In this document: piece by piece, positions 26,658 through 34,181 of the stretch
Numbering within the stretch: the first letter of the stretch is position 1
Layout: each line of letters opens with the position of its first letter
Assembly: GCA_947500575.1 (NCBI GenBank)
Contig: CANMSI010000001.1
Coordinates: 1,178,001-1,242,000, forward strand
Origin: an uncultured Flavobacteriaceae bacterium
GTDB lineage: Bacteria; Bacteroidota; Bacteroidia; Flavobacteriales; Flavobacteriaceae
Reading direction: 5' to 3'
DNA: 64,000 nucleotides
The notes under the pieces: model-generated
What the model saw: only the letters and a program-made list of their open reading frames with translations
The model's database searches: none
Told to the model about the DNA's origin: nothing
Position numbers and translations under genes: made by a program

Positions 26658-27023
26658 ATGAAAGCAATTAGCATCAAAGAAAAGCATGCCGCCTTTAGCA
26701 AGCAATGGCATCCCCATCAAATAGCGGTGGTAGATGATATGCAAGTGATTCTTGCAAAAATTCAAGGCGAATTTGTATGGCATGCACATGAACACGAAGA
26801 CGAGCTTTTTCAGGTGGTAAAAGGGACCTTATACATGCAGTTTAGAGATAGAACAGAAGTAGTAAAAGAAGGGGAACTCATCGTAGTTCCCAAGGGAGTA
26901 GAACATAACCCAAGTACCAAAGATGGGGAAGAAGTGCATTTATTATTGTTTGAAAAACTCACCACTGCTCATACGGGTGATGTACAACATGAAATAACAC
27001 AAACAGAATATCCTAAAATTTAA
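26658..27023 (+). CDS. Single-domain cupin protein
   Basis: 121 residues with one beta-barrel cupin: the metal-site motif HAHEHEDELFQVVKG (three His and Glu) and the second motif ELIVVPKGVEHNPST. It resembles small stress or sugar-related cupins; metal and substrate are unknown. It lies between the unknown gene at 26164 and the dehydrogenase at 27037, tightly spaced. Confidence 0.88.
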   Translation: MKAISIKEKHAAFSKQWHPHQIAVVDDMQVILAKIQGEFVWHAHEHEDELFQVVKGTLYMQFRDRTEVVKEGELIVVPKGVEHNPSTKDGEEVHLLLFEKLTTAHTGDVQHEITQTEYPKI

Positions 27024-27036
27024 AAAATAATACTCT

Positions 27037-27987
27037 TTGAAAGTACTACACCTAGATACAAATCATCCCCTACTACTTGAAAAGTTAGCAGCCTTAGGTT
27101 GTGAAAATGAGGAAGATTATAGCTCGAACAAACAAACAATAGAAGCAAAAATAAAGGACTATGATGGTATCATTATTCGCAGTAGGTTTACTATAGATCA
27201 GCCCTTTTTAGATAAAGCCACCAATTTGAAATTTATAGGGCGCGTGGGTGCTGGTCTAGAAAATATAGATACTGCCTATGCCCAAAAAAAAGGAATTTTC
27301 TTAGCATCGGCACCAGAAGGAAATAGAAATGCTGTTGGGGAACACAGTTTGGCAATGCTACTTTCTTTGTTTAATAAGCTTAACAAAGCCAATGAAGAGG
27401 TCCGAAAAGGAATATGGGATAGGGAAGGCAATCGTGGAGTGGAATTAGATGGGAAAACTATAGGTATTATTGGCTATGGTAATATGGGAAAAGCGTTTGC
27501 GAAGAAATTAAAAGGTTTTGACGTGGAGGTCCTCTGCTATGATATTGTTGGTGGCGTGGATGATGAAAATGCCAGACAAGTAGGAATCATGGAACTACAA
27601 CAAAAAACCGATGTATTAAGTCTTCATGTACCTCAGACAGAAGCTACAAAAAAAATGATCAATTCTGAGTTTATAAATGCATTTCACAAACCCTTTTGGT
27701 TGCTTAACACAGCCAGAGGTAGCTGTGTGGTTACCCAAGATCTAGTAAGTGCGTTAGAATCTGGTGCAATTCTAGGTGCGGGGCTAGACGTATTGGAATA
27801 CGAAAAAAAGTCGTTCGAAAATCTATTTACAGAATCGACGATGCCCGCAGCTTTTAACTACCTTGTCAATTCAGAGAATGTTATTCTTTCTCCTCATGTA
27901 GCCGGCTGGACCGTAGAGAGCAAAGAACAACTTGCGCAAACTATTGTAGCTAAAATAAGAGAGCAGTTTTTTAATAAAAAAGAATGA
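27037..27987 (+). CDS. D-2-hydroxyacid dehydrogenase family protein
   Basis: 316 residues. NAD-binding motif GIIGYGNMGKAFAKKL, the catalytic Arg in LLNTARGSCV, the Glu region LDVLEYEK and the His in ILSPHVAGWT. It oxidises or reduces 2-hydroxy acids; 3-phosphoglycerate dehydrogenase-like but lacking an ACT domain, so the substrate is not fixed. The start is TTG, 14 bases after the cupin stop, because the family N-terminus (MKVLHLDTNHPLL) begins there. Confidence 0.88.
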   Translation: MKVLHLDTNHPLLLEKLAALGCENEEDYSSNKQTIEAKIKDYDGIIIRSRFTIDQPFLDKATNLKFIGRVGAGLENIDTAYAQKKGIFLASAPEGNRNAVGEHSLAMLLSLFNKLNKANEEVRKGIWDREGNRGVELDGKTIGIIGYGNMGKAFAKKLKGFDVEVLCYDIVGGVDDENARQVGIMELQQKTDVLSLHVPQTEATKKMINSEFINAFHKPFWLLNTARGSCVVTQDLVSALESGAILGAGLDVLEYEKKSFENLFTESTMPAAFNYLVNSENVILSPHVAGWTVESKEQLAQTIVAKIREQFFNKKE

Positions 27988-27996
27988 TGTAAAAAG

Positions 27997-28407
27997 GTGA
28001 AAAAGACCATTCTCACTTTTGGGCTTCTCGTATTTGCTTTGTTATTACTTTTTCAGATGAGCAAATATTCACTTATTCGTGGTGACACCACCATTGAGGT
28101 TATTATTGCTTCTGTGGCCATTGTTTTTTTTATCATTGGTATTTATATCAATAAAAAAAGCTTGCAGAAAAAGAGGGTTCTACCGAATGAAATTGACCAT
28201 CAAAAAATTGATGACCTCGCATTAAGTAAGAGAGAATATGAGGTTTTAAGAGAAATTGCTCTGGGTTTGTCTAACAAAGAAATTGCAGATAAATTATTCC
28301 TGTCAGAAAGTACTATAAAAACTCATGTATCTAACCTATTGGTAAAACTCAATGCCAAACGAAGAACACAGGCAATCCAAATCGCAAAAGAACTTCAAAT
28401 CTTGTAA
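27997..28407 (+). CDS. Membrane-anchored LuxR-type HTH regulator
   Basis: 136 residues. Two predicted membrane segments (about 5-22 and 33-52) are followed by a LuxR/GerE HTH (LSKREYEVLREIALGLSNKEIADKLFLSESTIKTHVSNLLVKL, about 76-120). There is no receiver or PAS domain, so it is not a standard response regulator. The GTG start, 9 bases after the previous stop, is the only one that includes the first helix. It may act as a membrane-bound transcription factor whose signal comes through the helices or a partner. Confidence 0.85.
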   Translation: MKKTILTFGLLVFALLLLFQMSKYSLIRGDTTIEVIIASVAIVFFIIGIYINKKSLQKKRVLPNEIDHQKIDDLALSKREYEVLREIALGLSNKEIADKLFLSESTIKTHVSNLLVKLNAKRRTQAIQIAKELQIL

Positions 28408-28513
28408 AATAGAGTGCTATTCTACTAAAGTAGGAGGAATTTAGTACTTTAGTATGACCCCACTTATTACCCCGAAATGTACTTTTGAGACCATAATCTT
28501 AAATACTACAGAT

Positions 28514-28978
28514 ATGAAAAATACGGTTATTAAATTTGGTGCTTACGGTTTTCTCCTGGGACTTGGATTATTTTTAGCAGGGGTATTTTTTGGAGAAAAC
28601 TTAGAGATGTCACAAGGAATGGTAATAGGTTATCTCACCATTCTTGCTTCTCTAATCTTTGTCTTTTTTGGAATAAAACATTATCGCGATAAGCAAAACA
28701 ATGGGGTACTAACTATTGGAAAAGCAATTGTTATTGGTATTTCTATTTCCATTTTTGCGGCAATTGGAATAGCCATCGCAGATTATATTTATACCTCGGC
28801 AATTAACCCAAATTTTTATGAAGACTACGTAGCGGCTCAAAGAGCGGAAGGATATACAGGCGAGATCCCAGATTATGGGAATTTCGGTCTAGCTCTCTTT
28901 ATGTTTGGACAAGTGATGATTATTGGTTTTATAATCTCCTTAATTTCAGCAGTAGTATTACAACGTAAAAACAACTAA
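28514..28978 (+). CDS. DUF4199-family membrane protein
   Basis: 154 residues from the ATG at 28514, with four membrane helices (VIKFGAYGFLLGLGLFLAG, MVIGYLTILASLIFVFFG, AIVIGISISIFAAIGIAIADYIY, FGLALFMFGQVMIIGFIISL), as in DUF4199. The frame is open to an ATG at 28454, but those 20 residues are polar and not family-like, and a TACTTTTG box lies at 28480-28487. Function unknown. It follows the membrane LuxR gene in the same direction. Confidence 0.82.
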   Translation: MKNTVIKFGAYGFLLGLGLFLAGVFFGENLEMSQGMVIGYLTILASLIFVFFGIKHYRDKQNNGVLTIGKAIVIGISISIFAAIGIAIADYIYTSAINPNFYEDYVAAQRAEGYTGEIPDYGNFGLALFMFGQVMIIGFIISLISAVVLQRKNN

Positions 28979-28980
28979 AT

Positions 28981-29439
28981 ATGCAGTACGAAGCAAACAC
29001 ACCTGATGAATATATTGAGCAGCTACCCGAAGAGAGAAAGGTGGCAATCTCTAAAATACGTAACGCAATTTTACAGCAGCTTCCAAAAGGATTTGAAGAA
29101 TGTATTAATTATAAAATGATTGGTTATGTGGTACCACATAGTGCATATCCAGATGGGTATCATTGCAACCCAAAACTACCCCTACCCTTTATGAATTTAG
29201 CTTCCCAAAAAAACTTTGTAGCCGTGTATCATTCTGGCATTTACGCAGATCCAAAACTAATGGATTGGTTTGTGTCTGAATATCCCAAACACTGCAAACG
29301 AAAACTGGATATGGGTAAGAGTTGTATCCGATTTAAATATATGGATGATATTCCATATGACCTTCTGGGGGAATTGGCTTCCAAAATGACAGTGGAAGAT
29401 TGGATATCTTCTTATGAAAGTGTCGTGAAAAATAAATAA
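28981..29439 (+). CDS. DUF1801-family protein
   Basis: 152 residues matching DUF1801 (YIEQLPEERKVAISKIRNAI at the start, YKMIGYVVP, then FVAVYHSGIYADPKLMDWF and GKSCIRFKYMDDIP). The fold is YdhG-like; function unknown, sometimes linked to iron chaperone-like proteins. It begins 2 bases after the DUF4199 stop, so it is in the same operon. Confidence 0.85.
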   Translation: MQYEANTPDEYIEQLPEERKVAISKIRNAILQQLPKGFEECINYKMIGYVVPHSAYPDGYHCNPKLPLPFMNLASQKNFVAVYHSGIYADPKLMDWFVSEYPKHCKRKLDMGKSCIRFKYMDDIPYDLLGELASKMTVEDWISSYESVVKNK

Positions 29440-29452
29440 AACTAAAAACAAG

Positions 29453-29839
29453 ATGAAGAATAGAGTTACAGGCTTGGGCGGATTTTTTTTTAAAACCAAA
29501 GATCCAGATCAAATAAAATCATGGTATAAAACGCATTTAGGTTTAAACACCGACCAATACGGATGTACTTTTTGGTGGAAAGATAAAGAAGGAAATGATT
29601 GCTCTACACAATGGAGTCCTTTTAAGGAAGATACTACCTATTTTAAGCCAAGTGAAAAACAATTCATGATGAATTTTAGAGTGGAAAATCTGCTTGCGTT
29701 GCTTGAAGAACTTAAAAAAGAAGGCGTTACGATTGTAGGAGAAGTTGAAGAGTATGATTATGGAAAATTTGGATGGATATTGGACCCCGAGGGCAATAAA
29801 TTAGAACTTTGGGAACCTGTAGATAGTGCATTTCTTTAA
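29453..29839 (+). CDS. VOC-family (glyoxalase-like) protein
   Basis: 128 residues, two paired beta-alpha-beta-beta-beta units (VTGLGGFFFKTKDPDQIKSWY to the middle, then MMNFRVENLLALLEELKKEGV). The C-terminal Glu metal-ligand position is in LDPEGNKLELWEP. It may be a metal-dependent isomerase, dioxygenase or resistance protein; the family is wide. It starts 13 bases after the DUF1801 stop. Confidence 0.87.
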   Translation: MKNRVTGLGGFFFKTKDPDQIKSWYKTHLGLNTDQYGCTFWWKDKEGNDCSTQWSPFKEDTTYFKPSEKQFMMNFRVENLLALLEELKKEGVTIVGEVEEYDYGKFGWILDPEGNKLELWEPVDSAFL

Positions 29840-29904
29840 AAAAGAGAGAAGTAAAAAAATATTTGCTAAATTTAAGCCAGTATTAACACTAAAAACAACC
29901 AAGA

Positions 29905-30354
29905 ATGTCAGAAGAAAATAAAGATTTGGGCGACAAGGCTGAAGATGCTTTCGATAACGCAAAAGAAGCTGCCAGTGATGCGTATGAAGATGCGAAAGAA
30001 GCTACCAGTGAATTTGCGGAAGAAGCAAAGGACACTGCCAAGGAATTCACAGATAGTGCCAAAGAGGCCTTTAGCAGTGCTGGAGGAGATAATAAGAAAA
30101 TGCTAGCTGGTATTTTAGCTATTATCCTAGGATCATTAGGGATTCATAAATTTATTCTTGGGTATCAAAAGGAAGGAATCATATTACTTGTAATTACGGT
30201 TGTAGGATGGTTAACTACATGTTTGTTTGGGTTAGGGTTTTTGTTATTATCTGCTACTAGTATTGTAGGTATTATTGAAGGGATCATTTACCTTACTAAA
30301 AGTGATGAAGAATTCTATAACACCTACCAAGTAGGTAAAAAGCCTTGGTTCTAA
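29905..30354 (+). CDS. TM2-domain protein with amphipathic repeat N-terminus
   Basis: 149 residues. Residues 1-65 are polar and rich in Ala, Asp, Glu and Lys in repeating units (DAFDNAKEAASDAYEDAKEA and so on), a YtxH or late-embryogenesis-like amphipathic helix. Residues 70-140 form a TM2 domain with two helices (MLAGILAIILGSLGIHKFILG with the conserved GIHKF turn, then the second helix). A strong terminator follows. Possibly a stress-related membrane protein; the role is not known. Confidence 0.85.
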   Translation: MSEENKDLGDKAEDAFDNAKEAASDAYEDAKEATSEFAEEAKDTAKEFTDSAKEAFSSAGGDNKKMLAGILAIILGSLGIHKFILGYQKEGIILLVITVVGWLTTCLFGLGFLLLSATSIVGIIEGIIYLTKSDEEFYNTYQVGKKPWF

Positions 30355-30360
30355 CATACT

Positions 30361-30391
30361 AAAAAGTCAGTTTTTTATCAACTGGCTTTTT
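30361..30391 (+). terminator. Terminator after the TM2 gene
   Basis: AAAAAGTCAGTT at 30361-30372 pairs with AACTGGCTTTTT at 30380-30391 (one G-U pair) around a 7-base loop, with a T run at the end. It separates the TM2 gene from the ars operon. Confidence 0.85.
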
Positions 30392-30411
30392 TAATATCAT
30401 TTATTATCGTA

Positions 30412-30423
30412 ATATTGCAATAT
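30412..30423. promoter_or_regulatory. ArsR operator (perfect palindrome)
   Basis: ATATTGCAATAT is a 12-base perfect palindrome, set inside longer TTATTAT/ATAATAA flanks, ending 11 bases before the arsR ATG. It resembles ATA-rich SmtB/ArsR operators. The regulator is inferred from position. Confidence 0.65.
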
Positions 30424-30434
30424 AATAATGTATA

Positions 30435-30758
30435 ATGGGTATCACTAAAACACAGATATTTAACGCAAAGCAAAACCAATTAGCTACTACATTCAAGGTA
30501 TTAGCACATCCTGCTCGCATCGCAATTTTAGAATACATAAGCCTTCAGAATGCGTGCATCTGTAATGATATTGTAGAAGAAATTGGTTTAGCACAGCCTA
30601 CGATTTCTCAGCACTTAAAAGAACTAAAAAGTATTGATCTAATCAAAGGTGAGATAGAAGGGAAGAAGGTTTGCTATTGTATTAACCTGGAAAGGTGGAA
30701 GGAAATTCAGGCCTTGTTAAATACGTTTTTCGACACCACTAAAATTAATTGTTGTTAA
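30435..30758 (+). CDS. arsR: ArsR-family repressor
   Basis: 107 residues with an ArsR/SmtB winged helix (ATTFKVLAHPARIAILEYI, then IGLAQPTISQHLKELKSIDLIKG). Cys41 and Cys43 in NACICNDIVEE lie where metalloid-binding thiols occur in ArsR proteins, and two more Cys end the chain. Arsenite or antimonite binding would release it from the operator at 30412. It leads a four-gene operon ending in arsC, with 36, 18 and 43-base gaps. Confidence 0.9.
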   Translation: MGITKTQIFNAKQNQLATTFKVLAHPARIAILEYISLQNACICNDIVEEIGLAQPTISQHLKELKSIDLIKGEIEGKKVCYCINLERWKEIQALLNTFFDTTKINCC

Positions 30759-30794
30759 ACCATCGTTGAAATAAAAACTTTAAAAAAATATTTT

Positions 30795-31280
30795 ATGAAA
30801 ACTCAAGAATTTTTAGATCTATTAAAGGCACATTCTGATAAAAGTCTACTTTTTGAATATCAGATGGGCAGGTTTGTAGCTCCCAACTACCACATTACTG
30901 AGATAAAAAATATTACGATAGATTCTGTGGATTGCGGAGCAGGTACAGATTTCTGGAAAGAGACCATTATTCAGCTTTGGGAAAGTCCAGAAGAAAAAGA
31001 TACTACTACTTACATGACTGCTTTTAAAGCCTTAGGAATTTTAAATAAAGTGCATAGTATTAAACCCATGGTTTTAGATGCAGAGGTCAAATTGGAATAT
31101 AGCAATGCAAGTTTTCATACAGCGCAGCTATTTGTAAATGGTTATGAAGTAATGCAAGGGCAACTACTGATAAAACTAGCCATTGAAAAGACAGACTGCA
31201 AGGCAAAAGAAAGCTGCGGAATTCCAGTAGAAGAAATGCAAGAAGCAAGTAGTTGTGCACCAGGAAGTGGCTGCTGTTAA
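30795..31280 (+). CDS. DUF6428-family protein with Cys-rich tail
   Basis: 161 residues of the DUF6428 family, which is found in arsenic operons of Bacteroidota. The body (about 1-130) is a mixed alpha-beta domain (SLLFEYQMGRFVAPNYHITEI). The tail has five Cys (ESCGIP, then SSCAPGSGCC), a thiol-rich end that could bind arsenite or pass it on. The role in arsenic handling is inferred from context; no reaction is known. Confidence 0.82.
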   Translation: MKTQEFLDLLKAHSDKSLLFEYQMGRFVAPNYHITEIKNITIDSVDCGAGTDFWKETIIQLWESPEEKDTTTYMTAFKALGILNKVHSIKPMVLDAEVKLEYSNASFHTAQLFVNGYEVMQGQLLIKLAIEKTDCKAKESCGIPVEEMQEASSCAPGSGCC

Positions 31281-31298
31281 AACAGTATACAGAATCTT

Positions 31299-31796
31299 AT
31301 GAAAGCTATCAACATACGATCTATGCTTCCTGAGGATTGGGGGGCTGTTTCAAAAATTTATGAAGAAGGTATTGCTACTGGTTTTGCAACTTTTGAAAAA
31401 GAAATTCCAGCCTATGAATGTTGGAATAAGGATCACTTAGATAGGTGTAGACTTGTTGCAGAAAAAGACAATAAGATACTTGGGTGGGCCGCATTATCTC
31501 CAGTTTCTGGAAGGTGTGTCTATGGAGGTGTGGCAGAGGTAAGTGTGTATATTGGAACCAAAAATAGAGGCATGGGATTAGGTAAATTACTGATGACTCA
31601 TTTAATTGATGAGAGTGAAGCTATTGGTTTGTGGACTTTGCAATCAGGAATCTTTCCAGAAAATGAAGGAAGCATTATCTTGCACAAAAAAATGGGCTTC
31701 CGTTTTATTGGAAAAAGAGAACGTGTTGGAAATTTAGACGGTGTATGGAAAGACAATCTTCTTTTTGAACGCAGAAGTACCATTGTTGGTATCTAA
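31299..31796 (+). CDS. GNAT acetyltransferase, ArsN-like
   Basis: 165 residues, GNAT fold with the acetyl-CoA loop in GTKNRGMGLGKLL. The sequence follows the phosphinothricin acetyltransferase group (NIRSMLPEDWGAVSKIYEEG, FPENEGSIILHKKMGFR). Between DUF6428 and arsC it most likely corresponds to ArsN, which acetylates the amino group of arsinothricin-type compounds. Activity on phosphinothricin or another amine is an alternative. Confidence 0.8.
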   Translation: MKAINIRSMLPEDWGAVSKIYEEGIATGFATFEKEIPAYECWNKDHLDRCRLVAEKDNKILGWAALSPVSGRCVYGGVAEVSVYIGTKNRGMGLGKLLMTHLIDESEAIGLWTLQSGIFPENEGSIILHKKMGFRFIGKRERVGNLDGVWKDNLLFERRSTIVGI

Positions 31797-31839
31797 TCAA
31801 TAAACAATAAGCCTTTAATAATAAACTAAACAAGGATAA

Positions 31840-32256
31840 ATGAAAAATATACTGGTTTTATGTACCGGAAATTCATGTAGAAGTCAAATGGCACATGGAT
31901 ATTTAAACAAACTCCAAGATACTTGGGCAAAAGTGTATAGTGCTGGTATAGAAACGCATGGATTAAACCCGGGAGCCGTCAGTATTATGAAAGAGGATGG
32001 TATTGATATTACGCATCACACCTCCAATCATGTAGATGAATACAATCATCTTACATGGGACTATATTATTACGGTATGTGACCATGCTAAGGAAAATTGC
32101 CCTTTTATCCCTTCTGAAAACGCCGAGCGAATTCACCATAACTTTTTTGATCCATCCAAAGTAATAGGTTCGGAAGAAGAAAAACATACCGCTTTTTTAA
32201 AAGCTAGAAATGAGATTCGGGATTTTTGCATGCAATTTCTAGAGCGGGAGACCTAA
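31840..32256 (+). CDS. arsC: Thioredoxin-coupled arsenate reductase
   Basis: 138 residues of the low-molecular-weight phosphatase-like ArsC type. Catalytic loop CTGNSCRSQM (CX5R, Cys8 to Arg14), resolving Cys80 and Cys87 in TVCDHAKENCPF, and the general-acid region FFDPSK. It reduces arsenate to arsenite. No ACR3 or ArsB pump follows: the stop at 32256 directly touches the stop of the convergent gene at 32257. Confidence 0.93.
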   Translation: MKNILVLCTGNSCRSQMAHGYLNKLQDTWAKVYSAGIETHGLNPGAVSIMKEDGIDITHHTSNHVDEYNHLTWDYIITVCDHAKENCPFIPSENAERIHHNFFDPSKVIGSEEEKHTAFLKARNEIRDFCMQFLERET

Positions 32257-34074
32257 TTAAGAATCTCCGTTAACAGTGGTTTCGTTCAATTTGCGCTCTA
32301 ACTCGGCCTGAAATTCTTCCATTACAGGTTTTACCGTGCTCTCTGGCAGGTCTGCTATTTTAATATACATTAGACCATCCACCGAATTATTGAACAAAGG
32401 ATCTACATTAAACGCTATTACTTTTGCATTCTGTTTAATGTACTTTTTAATTAGTACTGGTAAACGCAAACTCCCTGGTTCTACTTCATCGATAAGTCGA
32501 TCAAACTTATTTAAATCGGCCTGCGTTTCATCAAAAATAAATTCCTTGTCCGCATCTTTGAGCTGCACTTTAAATTCTTTTTTGGGACGTATATATTGTG
32601 CTACATAGGGATCCCAATAATGTGACTTCATAAACTCAATCATCAATGATTTTGAGAAATTGGAAAATTGGTTACTAATACTCACCCCACCAATAAGATA
32701 CTTATGTTCCGGATGTCTTAATGTAGTATGTACAATGCCCTTCCATAATAAGAAAAGTGGCATAGGTTTTTGTTGATATTCCTTAATTATATAGGCCCTG
32801 CCCATTTCTATAGACCTACTCATCATGCCGTAGAGCTCTGGTTCTACTCTAAACAAATCTTGTAAATAAAAGCCATCTATCCCATACTTCTTAAAAATGT
32901 CTGATCCCATTCCCATTCGGTAGGCTCCTACAATCTCTTTTTCCCGATCATCCCATAAAAATAGGTGATGGTAATACGAATCAAACTCGTCCAAATCTAT
33001 CGCCTTATTGGTTCCCTCTCCAATGGCTCTAAAAGTCACTTCACGTTGCCTTCCTATCTCCTTTAAGATAAAAGGCATATCACTTTTCTTAGCTAAAAAA
33101 ACCTCGTAGTTTTTACTTTGAAGGAGACGGCAATCTTTTTCTCTTAATTTTTCAATCTCGCCCTGGATCACTTCTGTACGAACTGCAGAAGCAATTTTTT
33201 TTGGTGGTTTATTAATTTTTAAAGTGCCAGGAACCTTATCAATGAGCCGTTCTTTTTCATAAGCATTGGACAGCATATAGGTCTTTTTACGAAGCAATTC
33301 GGTAAATTCTTTAAGGTTTTCCTGCTCTTTTTGCACCTTAACCGATATGGGCTGACCAATGCGAACTTTTATATTTCGTTTTCGCTGGGTAGTTACTTCT
33401 GAAGGTAGTTTAGCTGTTCTAAAAATATCACTAATCTTAGATAGCCTGTAGAACAATCTACTATTCTTTGCGTGGAAATAAATAGGCACTACTGGCACTT
33501 CCGCTCTCTTGATTAACTTAATGGCAGCTTCCTCCCAAGGTTTATCTACAATTAACTTTCCATCTTTATAGGTAGAAACCTCCCCGGCCGGGAAAATACC
33601 CAAAGGATGTCCTTCTCTCAAATGCAACAACGCCTTCTTAAACCCTGCAATACTTTTCTTAGCATCTTTATGGTTTTCAAACGGATTTACAGGCATAATG
33701 TAAGGAGCCATTGGTTTGATACGATCCAGTAAAAAATTAGCAATAATCTTAAAGTCTGACCGCTGTTCCACCATCAACTTTAACAGTAAAACGCCATCAA
33801 TTCCACCCAATGGATGATTAGATATGGTTATGTATGCCCCTTCTTTTGGGAGTCTTCTAAAATCCTCTTCGGGGATTTCAAAATTAATTTCGTAGTATTC
33901 TAAAATAGCATCTAAAAAAGCACTCCCCTCTAAATGTTTGTGCTGATCATAAAACCTATTAATACTTGAAATCTTGCTTACCTTCATAAGAATCCATCCT
34001 ATAAACGTACCCAGGAAACCGTATTTGTGCAGGTTAATCGCTTTGGACACTTCTTTTGCGGTCACTAAACCCAT
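32257..34074 (-). CDS. OlsF-like fused acyltransferase for amino-acid lipids
   Basis: 605 residues in two domains. N-terminal PlsC/LPLAT part: NHPLGGIDG (His87, Asp93; spacing of five rather than the usual four residues between H and D) and FPAGE at 161-165. C-terminal part (about 320-520): OlsB-like N-acyltransferase of the hemolysin/GNAT type (VFLAKKSDMPFILKEIGRQREVTFR, then IVGAYRMGMG and RSIEMGRAYI). This matches OlsF, which makes ornithine lipids by N-acylation followed by O-acylation; glycine or other amino-acid lipids are possible. It reads against the ars operon with no gap. Confidence 0.85.
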   Translation of the reverse strand: MGLVTAKEVSKAINLHKYGFLGTFIGWILMKVSKISSINRFYDQHKHLEGSAFLDAILEYYEINFEIPEEDFRRLPKEGAYITISNHPLGGIDGVLLLKLMVEQRSDFKIIANFLLDRIKPMAPYIMPVNPFENHKDAKKSIAGFKKALLHLREGHPLGIFPAGEVSTYKDGKLIVDKPWEEAAIKLIKRAEVPVVPIYFHAKNSRLFYRLSKISDIFRTAKLPSEVTTQRKRNIKVRIGQPISVKVQKEQENLKEFTELLRKKTYMLSNAYEKERLIDKVPGTLKINKPPKKIASAVRTEVIQGEIEKLREKDCRLLQSKNYEVFLAKKSDMPFILKEIGRQREVTFRAIGEGTNKAIDLDEFDSYYHHLFLWDDREKEIVGAYRMGMGSDIFKKYGIDGFYLQDLFRVEPELYGMMSRSIEMGRAYIIKEYQQKPMPLFLLWKGIVHTTLRHPEHKYLIGGVSISNQFSNFSKSLMIEFMKSHYWDPYVAQYIRPKKEFKVQLKDADKEFIFDETQADLNKFDRLIDEVEPGSLRLPVLIKKYIKQNAKVIAFNVDPLFNNSVDGLMYIKIADLPESTVKPVMEEFQAELERKLNETTVNGDS

Positions 34075-34181
34075 AGTTATCAGGAAATTTAGGTAATCGT
34101 AAATATAGGAAAATCCGTTGAAGCGTTGTCTAAAATAAGGTTTATTTTAAGACTCTTAAAATGCTGTTACCCCTGTTCTTT

